From: Pseudomonadota bacterium
GTDB lineage: Bacteria; Pseudomonadota; Alphaproteobacteria; Rhizobiales; Xanthobacteraceae
Reading direction: 5' to 3'
Length of the DNA: 64,000 bases
Assembly (NCBI GenBank): GCA_023423415.1
Contig: JAFAFP010000038.1
Span: 1 to 64,000 of the forward strand
Part shown: in pieces, positions 27,193 to 34,709 of the stretch
Layout: each line of letters starts with the position of its first letter
How positions within the stretch are numbered: position 1 is the first letter of the stretch
Made by a program: the position numbers and the translations under genes
The notes under the pieces: model-generated
What the model saw: the letters and a program-made list of their open reading frames with translations, nothing else
Database searches by the model: none
What the model was told of the DNA's origin: nothing

Positions 27193-27903
27193 TCAGCGGC
27201 CGCGCGAAACGCGTTCGATCTCCGCACGCACCATCCGCTCGACCAGGCTCGGCAGATTGTCATCGAGCCAGGATTTCAGCATCGGTCGCAGCATCTCCTT
27301 GACGAGATCGTCGAGCGTGCGCGCATTTTGCGAAAGGACGGTGTGCGCCAGCGAGGAAAAGGCGGAATCCACGGCAGCGCTGGTCGAATTCGACATCAGC
27401 GGATGGTTCGTCTCTTCCGTCAACGTTTGGCGCATCTGCTCCAAAGCGACGGCAGCGACCTCCTCGCGCATTGCCACGGCAACAGGGCGAGGCTCCGGAG
27501 CGTGCTCGGCGAAAATCACGTCAGGTTGCGCCTCAATGGTGCGAAACGGAATAGGCGCGGACGGTTCCGGATTGCGCATCTCTTCGGTCAACTCCAGAAT
27601 ATCTGTGGTCTCAACGATCGGAGCTGAAACCGTTTGGGTCGGTGCCGGGGGCACCGCCTCTTCCATTACGGGCGGCGGCGGATTCTCTTGAAACAGCTCG
27701 ACTGGCACTGGCTGCGCCCTTGGCGCGGCGTCGACCGGCTTCAGGACGGCTGGCGATGGAGCCGGCTCAGGCAAGGGAGCAGTGAAAGCTGCAGCCTCGG
27801 ATGACGCTGCAGGCTTCTCGACCTCGTCATCCGCGATGATACGGCGGATGGACGCGAGGATTTCCTCCATCGACGGTTCTTGTGATTTTGCCGGCTGTGT
27901 CAT
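27193..27903 (-). CDS. popZ: PopZ-like polar organizing protein (DUF2497)
   Basis: 236 residues. N-terminal helix EPSMEEILASIRRIIADDE, a Pro/Glu-rich acidic middle (~30-150) and the conserved C-terminal oligomerisation region LDDLVKEMLRPMLKSWLDDN followed by VERMVRAEIERVSRGR. This three-part plan is that of PopZ, which forms a polymeric hub at the cell pole and tethers the chromosome origin through ParB. The disordered middle is longer than in Caulobacter (177 residues in all), as is usual in this order. Co-directional with tolC upstream (182 bases) and valS downstream. Confidence 0.85.
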   Translation of the reverse strand: MTQPAKSQEPSMEEILASIRRIIADDEVEKPAASSEAAAFTAPLPEPAPSPAVLKPVDAAPRAQPVPVELFQENPPPPVMEEAVPPAPTQTVSAPIVETTDILELTEEMRNPEPSAPIPFRTIEAQPDVIFAEHAPEPRPVAVAMREEVAAVALEQMRQTLTEETNHPLMSNSTSAAVDSAFSSLAHTVLSQNARTLDDLVKEMLRPMLKSWLDDNLPSLVERMVRAEIERVSRGR

Positions 27904-28085
27904 GTGGGCCGTAGCGCTTTCTACGAGGTCGGCCGCTCACGTCGCAGCCGGTATCGAATCGAGCCTTACTATCGCCGGTTTTGGCGACGGTGGGGAGTAT
28001 CTAACGCCGTTCGCCGATGGCAAACGACACGTCACACTAATCACACAACGGAAAACAAGCGACCGCGCGATTCGTGCGCCGATGT

Positions 28086-29495
28086 CTAGCGGCCGTCCGG
28101 CGTGCGAATTCCGATCCAGCTATCGCGCACCTGCTGATAGTGAATCATCGGATCGTACATCGGAACCTGCAGGCCGAGCGTCGGAATGTTGAGACGCCCG
28201 ACGGCCGACAACAGCGTATAAGAAGCCACCACGCGATCGCGTTGCGCGGTCACGAGCGCCACGCGGGCGTTCACAAGTTCCTGTTGTGCGTTGAGGACGT
28301 CGAGGGTCGTACGCTGACCGACGCGGGCTTCTTCGCGCACACCGTTCAGTGCAATCTCCGCCGCCGTGACCTGCGACTTGGTCGCTTCGATCTGCGCCTT
28401 CGCCGCATTGAGCTGGCCCCACGACTGGACCACGTTCGCCCGGGCCTGGTCGCGGTTGAGCGCCAGCTCAAGCCTGCGTTGGCCCACCGTCTCCTTGGCC
28501 TGGCGGATCAGTGAATATTCCGCGCCCCCCTGATAGATCGGCACGACGACCTGTCCGACCACCGACGCGTTGAAGCCGCGTCTGACCGTCTCGGTGTTGT
28601 TGTGGTTCTGCTGCGCGTTGGCGACGAGCGAAACTTGCGGGTAGAGCGAACTTTCGTTGACCTTGACCTGCAACTGCGCGACGTCGATGCCGTGTTCGGC
28701 CGCTGTGACAGCCGGATTCTCAGACTGCCCTTGCGCTACAGCAAGATCCAGCGTCCTCGGCGACAACCGATCAACCGGCGTGCCGGCACGAAGGCGGCCG
28801 GGATCGAGGCCAATGACGCGGCGATAAGCAGCACGCGCCGTGGTGAGATTGGCTTCAGCGGCCAGCATCTGCGATTGAGCCGCAGCAACACGTGACTCGG
28901 CCTGCGCGACGTCGGTGCGCGTCACTTCGCCGACGTTGAAGCGATCGCGCGTCTGCCGCAACTGCTCCTGAATCACTTCAACGTTGCGCTTCTGCAGATC
29001 GAGGATAGCACTCGCCTGAAGCACATTCATATAAACCGTTGCGCCATCGAGCAGCACGGTCTGTTCGATCACACGCAATGTCTCGCGCGCCGCAAATACC
29101 TGACTCTCGGCCTGCCGGGTCTGACTTGCAGTCCGGAAACCGTTGAACACATTCTGCGTCAGCGTTGCGCCGTAACCTGCAGGATAGGTTCGCGACGAAT
29201 TACGATTGCGTACTGTCGACGTCGTCCCGTTCAGGTTCGGCACTTGCACATTGGTCGTCGTATCGGTCCACTGCACACCGTAATTAGCGCTCGCGCTGAT
29301 CTGTGGACGGTAGCCTGACAGGGCTTGGGGGACAGCTTCGTCAGTCGCGCGGACAAGGGCCCGTTGCGCGTTCACTTGCGGGTTGTTCTGATACGCTTGG
29401 ATGAGCGCCGTCTCCAGGGTGTCGGCGAATGCCGCCCCGGAGGCCATCACACATGCGGCGGCCAACACACCACGTCCCGCACGTAAGACGGACAT
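28086..29495 (-). CDS. tolC: TolC-family outer-membrane channel
   Basis: 469 residues from ATG 29495 (MSVLRAGRGVLAAACVMASG), Sec signal cleaved near AFA-DT. Two OEP repeats: QAYQNNPQVNAQRA and ARAAYRRVIGLDPGRLRAG in the first half, QSENPAVTAAEHGIDVAQ and GVREEARVGQRTTLDVLNAQ in the second, with long alpha-helical hairpins between. Trimeric exit duct for RND pumps and type I secretion. As the only OMF in the window it could serve the RND pair at 3-7.3 kb and the RTX protein; that is inference. A PCM-like gene lies directly upstream. Confidence 0.93.
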   Translation of the reverse strand: MSVLRAGRGVLAAACVMASGAAFADTLETALIQAYQNNPQVNAQRALVRATDEAVPQALSGYRPQISASANYGVQWTDTTTNVQVPNLNGTTSTVRNRNSSRTYPAGYGATLTQNVFNGFRTASQTRQAESQVFAARETLRVIEQTVLLDGATVYMNVLQASAILDLQKRNVEVIQEQLRQTRDRFNVGEVTRTDVAQAESRVAAAQSQMLAAEANLTTARAAYRRVIGLDPGRLRAGTPVDRLSPRTLDLAVAQGQSENPAVTAAEHGIDVAQLQVKVNESSLYPQVSLVANAQQNHNNTETVRRGFNASVVGQVVVPIYQGGAEYSLIRQAKETVGQRRLELALNRDQARANVVQSWGQLNAAKAQIEATKSQVTAAEIALNGVREEARVGQRTTLDVLNAQQELVNARVALVTAQRDRVVASYTLLSAVGRLNIPTLGLQVPMYDPMIHYQQVRDSWIGIRTPDGR

Positions 29496-29669
29496 CCTTA
29501 AAGCTCCCCCAAAGTCCAAACGCGCACACCTGCCGGTTTCGGCAGACCCCCACCGATTCCCATCGTGTCGAACTATAGGCACGGCTCGTAAATAGTTTAA
29601 CCCCTTTAATACTTTCCGTGCACCAAAACCTGATACTGAGGGTTTCGGGTGACAGGTCTCCCCGCCCGG

Positions 29670-30332
29670 TCAGAAAACGAAGGCCGCCGGCTTGGCAAAT
29701 CCCGGCAATTGGGGCGCCGCAGCATCAAAAATTGCGCGAGAACTGATATCGTCGAGGTCTCGCCGGTACAGGGTCGCTTTGGCCGCCGGGCCGATACCGC
29801 GAATGCAGACCAGGCGCCCCCCGTCGGCAAGCTGGGCGCAAAGCTGTTCCGGCTCGATTTCAATGGCGCCCTCAACGAGAATCACGTCGTACGGGGCTAC
29901 CGCCGCATGGCCGTCAGTGAGCCTGCCCTGCACCACTTCCACATTGCCGATTCCCTTCAGGGTGGCCCGCGCCTCGTGAACGAGAACCTCGTCCTCCTCC
30001 AGCGCCACAACCGAGCCCGCCAGCTGCACCAGCACGGCCGCGGCGTAGCCGGTGGCACAGCCGACATCCAGCGCCTGCTCGCCGGGGGCAATCTCAAGGG
30101 CCTGCAGCATCTTGGCCAGCACCATCGGTTTCAGTAGCCGACGCGACGCCAGCTTCCCCTCTCCGCCGACCGGCATATCCAGATCGAGATAGGCCAAGGA
30201 CGCGGATTCCTTCGGAACGAAATGCTCGCGCGGAACCTCAAGCATGGCCTGAATCAGCGGCCGATCGGTCACATCCGAAGGGCGAATCTGCGTGTCCACC
30301 ATCGTACGGCGCAAAGCTGCGAAATCGGCCAT
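29670..30332 (-). CDS. PCM-like SAM-dependent methyltransferase lacking the isoaspartyl motif
   Basis: 220 residues from ATG 30332 (MADFAALRRTMVDTQIRPSD). The overall line is that of protein-L-isoaspartate methyltransferase: MLEVPREHFVPKE, then the SAM site DVGCATGYAAAVL and an acidic strand VVALEEDEVLVHEA. The conserved TISQP segment that contacts the isoaspartyl substrate is replaced by RRLLKP, and the later substrate-side residues also differ. This divergent form upstream of tolC is common in Hyphomicrobiales, where it is usually annotated pcm; true repair activity is doubtful. Same strand as tolC, 174 bases upstream of it. Confidence 0.8.
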   Translation of the reverse strand: MADFAALRRTMVDTQIRPSDVTDRPLIQAMLEVPREHFVPKESASLAYLDLDMPVGGEGKLASRRLLKPMVLAKMLQALEIAPGEQALDVGCATGYAAAVLVQLAGSVVALEEDEVLVHEARATLKGIGNVEVVQGRLTDGHAAVAPYDVILVEGAIEIEPEQLCAQLADGGRLVCIRGIGPAAKATLYRRDLDDISSRAIFDAAAPQLPGFAKPAAFVF

Positions 30333-30468
30333 TTTGATACTCGGCAAGGATTGATCGCGTCGCTTCTGCGGCAGGCCAAGTTAAAAGGCAAGATATCACG
30401 ATGAATAGCGCAACTTCTGGCTCGCGCGTGTTGCCGCAGCGCGGAGGCTCCTATATGACGACCGCCGA

Positions 30469-30542
30469 GGCCACGTGGCGGAGTGGTTACGCAGAGGACT
30501 GCAAATCCTTGCACCCCGGTTCGATTCCGGGCGTGGCCTCCA
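30469..30542 (+). tRNA. tRNA-Cys (GCA)
   Basis: 74 bases including an encoded CCA. Acceptor stem GGCCACG/CGTGGCC, anticodon stem AGGA/TCCT with loop CTGCAAA (anticodon GCA), T-arm CCCGGTTCGATTCCGGG, and discriminator U, which is the identity base for cysteine tRNA. Confidence 0.95.
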
Positions 30543-30568
30543 GACTTACATCGATGTCGTAGTTGGCT

Positions 30569-30590
30569 GTTTTGGCCACGTGGTCAAAAC
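30569..30590. other. 22-bp near-perfect palindrome between two tRNA genes
   Basis: GTTTTGGCCACGTGGTCAAAAC is palindromic at 20 of 22 positions and fully paired as RNA if one G-U pair is allowed. Its GGCCACGTGG core equals the first ten bases of the adjacent tRNA-Cys. TTACATCGATG occurs on both sides (30546-30556, 30603-30613). Confidence 0.5.
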
Positions 30591-30653
30591 AACAGTGAAT
30601 TTTTACATCGATGCTTTGCAATCGGCGGCAGCTTTGTTATAGCCGCCCGGCGT

Positions 30654-30728
30654 TCCCCGGTAGCTCAGTGGTAGAGCAACCGGCTGTTAACCGGTTGGTC
30701 GCTGGTTCGAATCCGGCCCGGGGAGCCA
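30654..30728 (+). tRNA. tRNA-Asn (GTT)
   Basis: 75 bases including an encoded CCA. Acceptor stem TCCCCGG/CCGGGGA, D-arm TAGCTCAGTGGTAGAGCA, anticodon stem CCGGC... with loop CTGTTAA (anticodon GTT) and T-loop GGTTCGAATCC. It lies 111 bases after tRNA-Cys and may share its transcript. Confidence 0.95.
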
Positions 30729-30830
30729 GTTTTCCAAACAACGAAACTATTCATTATCGACGAGCGGAAATCCTCGGCGGCCGCGACCATTTGGCCTAAC
30801 CTCCTGCGGGAATCCTCAGGAGGACCCAAC

Positions 30831-31220
30831 ATGAAGTTGTTAGCGACGTTTGCAATCCTCGCATCATCGATGGTTGGCCTGGCATCAGCCGCTGAAAAGG
30901 TTTCCCTGCTCGGGACCTGGACGGGACAACGGGACCGCATTGCCAAGCTCGAAGGACAGCGGGAAGGCGTCGCGACCCTGGTGATCACCGAGCAAAAAGG
31001 CCGAACCTTCAAGGGGCACCTGAATCGATCGAACAAGGACGGCGATGTGAAGGAGGATCTTTGGGGCGCATTCACTCCGGGAGGCCGTCTGATGGTCGGA
31101 TCGGACGATGAAGGCACCTACTCGTTCGTGCTCGTGAACACGAACACGCTCGATTACTGTTACGTCGAGACCGGCAATTCCCCGCGCTCAGTGTGCGCCA
31201 GGCTTACCAGGAAGCGGTAG
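30831..31220 (+). CDS. Small secreted protein of unknown function
   Basis: 129 residues; ATG 30831 with AGGAGG 9 bases ahead. Sec signal MKLLATFAILASSMVGLASA, cleaved before AEK. The mature part (~108 residues) is mainly beta-strand with alternating charged residues (LLGTWTGQRDRIA, GVATLVITEQKGRTFKGHL) and two cysteines in the last third (DYCYVE, RSVCAR) that could form a disulfide. It resembles small lipocalin-like periplasmic proteins annotated as hypothetical in this order. Its last 33 bases overlap the convergent GT2 gene. Confidence 0.8.
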   Translation: MKLLATFAILASSMVGLASAAEKVSLLGTWTGQRDRIAKLEGQREGVATLVITEQKGRTFKGHLNRSNKDGDVKEDLWGAFTPGGRLMVGSDDEGTYSFVLVNTNTLDYCYVETGNSPRSVCARLTRKR

Positions 31221-31943
31221 CGCGCGCCCTGAGCGTTGCGCGAACGCCGTCCGCAACATCAACGACAAATGCCGGAAGCCGTCTCGCCACGTCCGCAAGT
31301 GCGGCGGCCGCGAGCGCCCCGCCTTGACCAACGCCGTCGGCACATCTTCGAGACGGTATCCCGCCAGGGCGGAACGGAAAATCATCTCGCTGGCAAACTC
31401 CATTCCCCTGGACCGTAACCCCAGCGCGTCGATCCGGTCACGGTCGAAGCCACGAAGGCCGCAATGAAAGTCCCTTACCTTGGTGGCGAAAAGACATCGA
31501 CCCAACGCGCTCAGCAGGTGATTTCCGAGATACCGATGTGACAGCGGCATTGCGCCCGGCGCGATACCGCCCGCAAACCGATTGCCAATGACAAGGTCCA
31601 CACCGTTCCGCAGCCGGTCCAGAAACGGCATGAGCTCCGCAAAGTCGTACGAATTGTCGGCATCGCCCATGATGACGAACCGGCCCCTGGCGGCGGCAAT
31701 TCCTGAGATCAGAGCCGAGCCATAACCCCGCTGTGCGACGTGGATGACGCGCGCGCCCTCCGCCAATGCGATCCCGGACGATCCATCCCGCGAGCCGTTA
31801 TCGACGACAAGAATCTCGCCGATGACCCCACGATCATCGAGAAACCGTTGCGCCTTGCGAATGCAGGTTGCGAGCGTCTCTGCTTCATCGAGACACGGCA
31901 TGAGCACGGTTAGCTCAATGACAGGGAATGTGTCGTCCGGCAT
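31188..31943 (-). CDS. Family 2 glycosyltransferase (polyprenyl-phosphate glycosyltransferase type)
   Basis: 251 residues. GT-A fold: LTVLMPCLDEAETLATC, EILVVDNGSRDGSSG, the metal-binding acidic motif in FVIMGDADNSYDF, and DFHCGLRGFDRDRI. These are the marks of DPM1-like enzymes that move a sugar from a nucleotide to undecaprenyl phosphate at the cytoplasmic face. No C-terminal membrane helices are present, so it is the short soluble form. Which sugar is unknown; the GT39 enzyme at 54.6 kb would be a possible user of such a donor (inference). Convergent overlap with the small secreted protein gene. Confidence 0.87.
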   Translation of the reverse strand: MPDDTFPVIELTVLMPCLDEAETLATCIRKAQRFLDDRGVIGEILVVDNGSRDGSSGIALAEGARVIHVAQRGYGSALISGIAAARGRFVIMGDADNSYDFAELMPFLDRLRNGVDLVIGNRFAGGIAPGAMPLSHRYLGNHLLSALGRCLFATKVRDFHCGLRGFDRDRIDALGLRSRGMEFASEMIFRSALAGYRLEDVPTALVKAGRSRPPHLRTWRDGFRHLSLMLRTAFAQRSGRALPLPGKPGAH

Positions 31944-32001
31944 TCGAACGGTCTAGTTCAGTTGCTATTGCCCAAGATGAGCACGCTCTCTCACAAAACA
32001 A

Positions 32002-32025
32002 AAGCCCGGCGCTTCGGCCGGGCTT
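32002..32025 (-). terminator. Rho-independent terminator
   Basis: AAGCCCGGC (32002-32010) pairs perfectly with GCCGGGCTT (32017-32025), loop GCTTCG. Read on the minus strand it is followed by TTTGTTTTGT, the best U-run of any hairpin in the window. It ends the transcript of the gene at 32050-32424. Confidence 0.85.
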
Positions 32026-32049
32026 CCAACGTCAGAAGATAACTGACAG

Positions 32050-32424
32050 TCAGTCCTCGTAGTCGTCCTCGAGAGGAGCCGGGGTCCATAGCGGGCCGCT
32101 TGCCAGCGAGATCTTGCGGCGTCCCGGTTCGCTCACCGTCGCGGCGGCCTTTTCCTGTTTGCGCGAAAGCTCGAACAACACGGCCCCAGCCCGCCCTCCG
32201 GCGTCAAGCAGTTCGATCTCGCTGCAGGTCGATGCGATCGCAATGCTCAGCGATTGCAGGTGCGCGCGCCTGTAACAGAACAAAGCCAGCATGGCGCGGG
32301 TCTGCTCCGGGATCGATTCTACCAATTCTGCCAGCCCTTGCGGGTGGGTGCGATACAACTGCCCGAACAGACCTTCCGGTACCGGGCACACGTCTTCTGA
32401 AGCGTTCAGAGCGTACGACGTCAT
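32050..32424 (-). CDS. Conserved-looking hypothetical protein
   Basis: 124 residues from ATG 32424 with AGGGGA 7 bases upstream; a TTG two codons earlier is too close to that site. Soluble, no signal or membrane segment. The first ~80 residues are helical (FGQLYRTHPQGLAELVESIP, RAMLALFCYRRAHLQSLSIA); the tail is charged and ends in the acidic EDDYED. I do not recognise a family. It has its own strong terminator, so it is expressed as a single gene. The 163-base gap upstream contains the hairpin that precedes the next plus-strand gene. Confidence 0.65.
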   Translation of the reverse strand: MTSYALNASEDVCPVPEGLFGQLYRTHPQGLAELVESIPEQTRAMLALFCYRRAHLQSLSIAIASTCSEIELLDAGGRAGAVLFELSRKQEKAAATVSEPGRRKISLASGPLWTPAPLEDDYED

Positions 32425-32560
32425 TGCCAAATCCCCTACGAATCTATCGATAGGAAAAATGCGGCTGAAATTCTTAAAGAGATGTTAACTTCAACATTGA
32501 GGGCCGTGGATCGCAAGGTTTGATCTCGCTCAATGCAGCAGTGGTGCGCCGGCGCCACGC

Positions 32561-32583
32561 TTTGCTCGAAGATAAGGAGCAAA
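32561..32583 (+). promoter_or_regulatory. Inverted repeat that pairs with the ribosome site of the next gene
   Basis: TTTGCTC (32561-32567) is complementary to GAGCAAA (32577-32583), and the AAGGAG ribosome site (32574-32579) runs into that arm. In RNA the stem would hide half of the site, 5 bases from the ATG at 32588. Confidence 0.4.
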
Positions 32584-32587
32584 GCCA

Positions 32588-32932
32588 ATGCCGGCGACCA
32601 CCGCTTTTGTTGTCAGTCTGATCGTTGTCGCGTTCGTGATGTTTGGAGGCGGCCTCGCCTTCATCGATTTCTGGTCGCGCAATCACCGCAGGCCCCTGCA
32701 AACCCCGGCCTCCGAAAAGGCGACCAGGGATGCAAGGAAGGCTGCAGTGCACGCCACCTGTTGCGGCAGCTGCCAGAACGCAGCCAAAGACTCAGCTCAA
32801 CCTTTGGCCCGCCCCTGCGACAACGGCAGCTTGGCGATTTCGGCAATGGCCTCGCGGTTAGGCTCGAATCCGAGCCCCGGCTTGTCCGGCAACGCCAGCC
32901 AGCCGTCTTTGGGAGCGATGAGCCCGGTGTAA
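32588..32932 (+). CDS. Small single-pass membrane protein, 3' end overlapping the enolase gene
   Basis: 114 residues; AAGGAG 8 bases before ATG 32588. Residues 6-27 are a strong membrane helix (AFVVSLIVVAFVMFGGGLAF) followed by a basic, cytoplasmic-type stretch (RNHRRPLQTPASEKATRD). I know short (~45-60 residue) proteins with this start from Bradyrhizobium relatives. Beyond residue ~70 the frame runs 136 bases antisense into the coding end of the mandelate-racemase-type gene and the composition looks non-native (SRLGSNPSPGLSGNAS). The true gene may once have been shorter and lost its stop. Function unknown. Confidence 0.5.
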   Translation: MPATTAFVVSLIVVAFVMFGGGLAFIDFWSRNHRRPLQTPASEKATRDARKAAVHATCCGSCQNAAKDSAQPLARPCDNGSLAISAMASRLGSNPSPGLSGNASQPSLGAMSPV

Positions 32933-33948
32933 AGCATCTTGTAGAGTTCGACCGCGAGATAGTGATGCTCGACCAGTGAACCATTGGCGACGCCGGCCTG
33001 CAGATGCATGTTGTGGTAGGACCAGGCGCCGCCATTGGCGACCGATACGTTGTGTGAGGCGGCGAGCCCCGCAATCTTCAAACACTGCGTAAAACCACCC
33101 GTGATGCAAACGTTCGGCTGGGCATAATCGATCGCCTGAGCGTTCAGCAGATCGCGGAAGCGATACAGCAGCCCCTCGTTCTGGCCGCAGGCCAGCGCCG
33201 TACCAGTGTTGCGGCGAAGTTGCGCCATGCCAAGCGCATCGTTCTGCGTCAGCGGCTCTTCGAAGAAGGATATGTTGCAGGGCTTGATCATCTCCACGAG
33301 CTTGGTGGCGTGGTAGAGATCCAGGTTGCAGTTGGCGTCGATGAAGATCTCGACATCCGGCCCCACGGCATCGCGCACCGCCTGCACACGCCTTGCATCT
33401 TCGCGGATCGCATCCATGATCGGCCGATCGCTCTTGTGCTTGATCGCTTCGCTGGCCACCGTCATCTTCAGGCGGGTAAAGCCGTCAGCCACCCATTTCT
33501 TCGCTGCAGCCGCAAGCTGCTCGCGGTCGAAGAAGCCAAAGCCAAAGGTCGCGTAGACCGGCACGCGTTCGCGCGCGCCACCGAGCAGCTTCCAGACCGG
33601 CAGGTTTAGCGCCTTGCCCTTGATGTCCCACAGCGCCAGATCGACCGCCGCCAGCGCATGCGCTGCGTAGCCGGTCTGCCCGCGCGGCATCGTGGTCCAG
33701 TAGAGCTTTTCCCAGATCCGCTCATGCAGCAGCGGGTCGTCGCCGATCAGGTTCGGCGCGATCACGCCATTGACCACCTGCGCTACGACATCCTCCTCGG
33801 TGATGGAGGTGAAGCCATGACCGATAATGCCGGTGTCGGTTTCCACCTCGACGTAACACGTGGCGAGCGAGGTCTTCTTGTCCAGACCCATGAGATTGAT
33901 GTGCAGCGGGACATTGAGGGGGGTGGCCGTGACGCGCGTGATTTTCAT
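32797..33948 (-). CDS. Mandelate racemase/muconate lactonizing enzyme family protein
   Basis: 383 residues from ATG 33948 (MKITRVTATPLNVPL); 45 open codons upstream lack family sequence. Enolase superfamily: N-terminal capping domain to ~125, then a TIM barrel with the general-base Lys in GFTRLKMTV, metal ligands in IFIDANCNLD and SFFEEPLTQN, a third Glu in CGQNEGLL, and NVCITGGFTQCLKIAGLA. Family members abstract the alpha-proton of a carboxylate to racemise, cycloisomerise or dehydrate it. The position of the usual second-base His is not clear (SVANGGAWSYHNMH), so dehydratase, cycloisomerase and racemase remain open. Divergent from the decarboxylase gene; part of the catabolic cluster. Confidence 0.88.
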   Translation of the reverse strand: MKITRVTATPLNVPLHINLMGLDKKTSLATCYVEVETDTGIIGHGFTSITEEDVVAQVVNGVIAPNLIGDDPLLHERIWEKLYWTTMPRGQTGYAAHALAAVDLALWDIKGKALNLPVWKLLGGARERVPVYATFGFGFFDREQLAAAAKKWVADGFTRLKMTVASEAIKHKSDRPIMDAIREDARRVQAVRDAVGPDVEIFIDANCNLDLYHATKLVEMIKPCNISFFEEPLTQNDALGMAQLRRNTGTALACGQNEGLLYRFRDLLNAQAIDYAQPNVCITGGFTQCLKIAGLAASHNVSVANGGAWSYHNMHLQAGVANGSLVEHHYLAVELYKMLYTGLIAPKDGWLALPDKPGLGFEPNREAIAEIAKLPLSQGRAKG

Positions 33949-34197
33949 TCGTTGTTTCCGAAGGTTTGACGTGTCGCATGGGACTGATGGTGCCCATCGT
34001 GTCCCACTCTCGCGGACCTCCCCGATGGGCAGCCCGCACGCTCTTGAAATTTGCCTATAGCGCGCCGGCCCTTCTGTCGGCAATTTATTGCCACGCGTGG
34101 CAGGATCTATTTGTCCGTGCCGAACGCAGCGTTTCCCGTTGGCCTGTCAAACACTGTGGAAGCGCAACAATAAATCTCGAGGAGGATGGCAATTCAG

Positions 34198-34662
34198 ATG
34201 GCGAAATCAGCACAAACAAAAAGGACAAAGGCCGCACGGGGCAACGGCAAGAAAAAGGGCCCTACCCGCGCTAAGCGTGAATCGAAGAATCCGGTCTTCG
34301 CCAACGGTCTCAAGGTGCGCCGCTCCATGTGGGGGCCGGACGGCGCCGAGGGTCAGATCAACGCGGCCGGCGACTTCATCTGGCCGATGCAGGAGGTGGT
34401 GACCAAGTACTGCTTCGGTGAAACCTGGACGCGGCCAAAGCTTTCAAAAAAAATCCGCTCGATGATCACCCTCGCCATGCTGGTGGCGATGGCACGTCCG
34501 CACGAACTCGCCGTGCATGTGCGCGGTGCGATTGCCAACGGCGTGACCAAGGACGAACTGCAGGAAATCCTCATTCACGCGATGGTCTATTCCGGCATCC
34601 CGCGTGGCGTCGAAGCCTTCCGCACAGCGGAGACGACGCTGAAGGATATGGGTCTCGAATAA
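34198..34662 (+). CDS. Carboxymuconolactone decarboxylase family protein with basic N-terminal tail
   Basis: 154 residues from ATG 34198; the ATG at 34186 touches the GGAGG (34181-34185), so the later start is preferred. All-helical CMD domain at ~40-154: SMITLAMLVAMARPHELAVH and GAIANGVTKDELQEILIHAM, VYSGIPRGVEAFRTAE. It has the PcaC-type His pattern and lacks the CxxC of AhpD peroxidases, so it fits decarboxylation of a gamma-lactone. The first ~35 residues are unusual: almost only Lys/Arg/Ala/Thr (KRTKAARGNGKKKGPTRAKR). First gene of the CMD-dehydrogenase-DoxX run, divergent from the enolase-family gene. Confidence 0.87.
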   Translation: MAKSAQTKRTKAARGNGKKKGPTRAKRESKNPVFANGLKVRRSMWGPDGAEGQINAAGDFIWPMQEVVTKYCFGETWTRPKLSKKIRSMITLAMLVAMARPHELAVHVRGAIANGVTKDELQEILIHAMVYSGIPRGVEAFRTAETTLKDMGLE

Positions 34663-34709
34663 ACACAAAGGTCTCGAACAAGAGTGACCTTGCACAACGG
34701 AAACGCATA

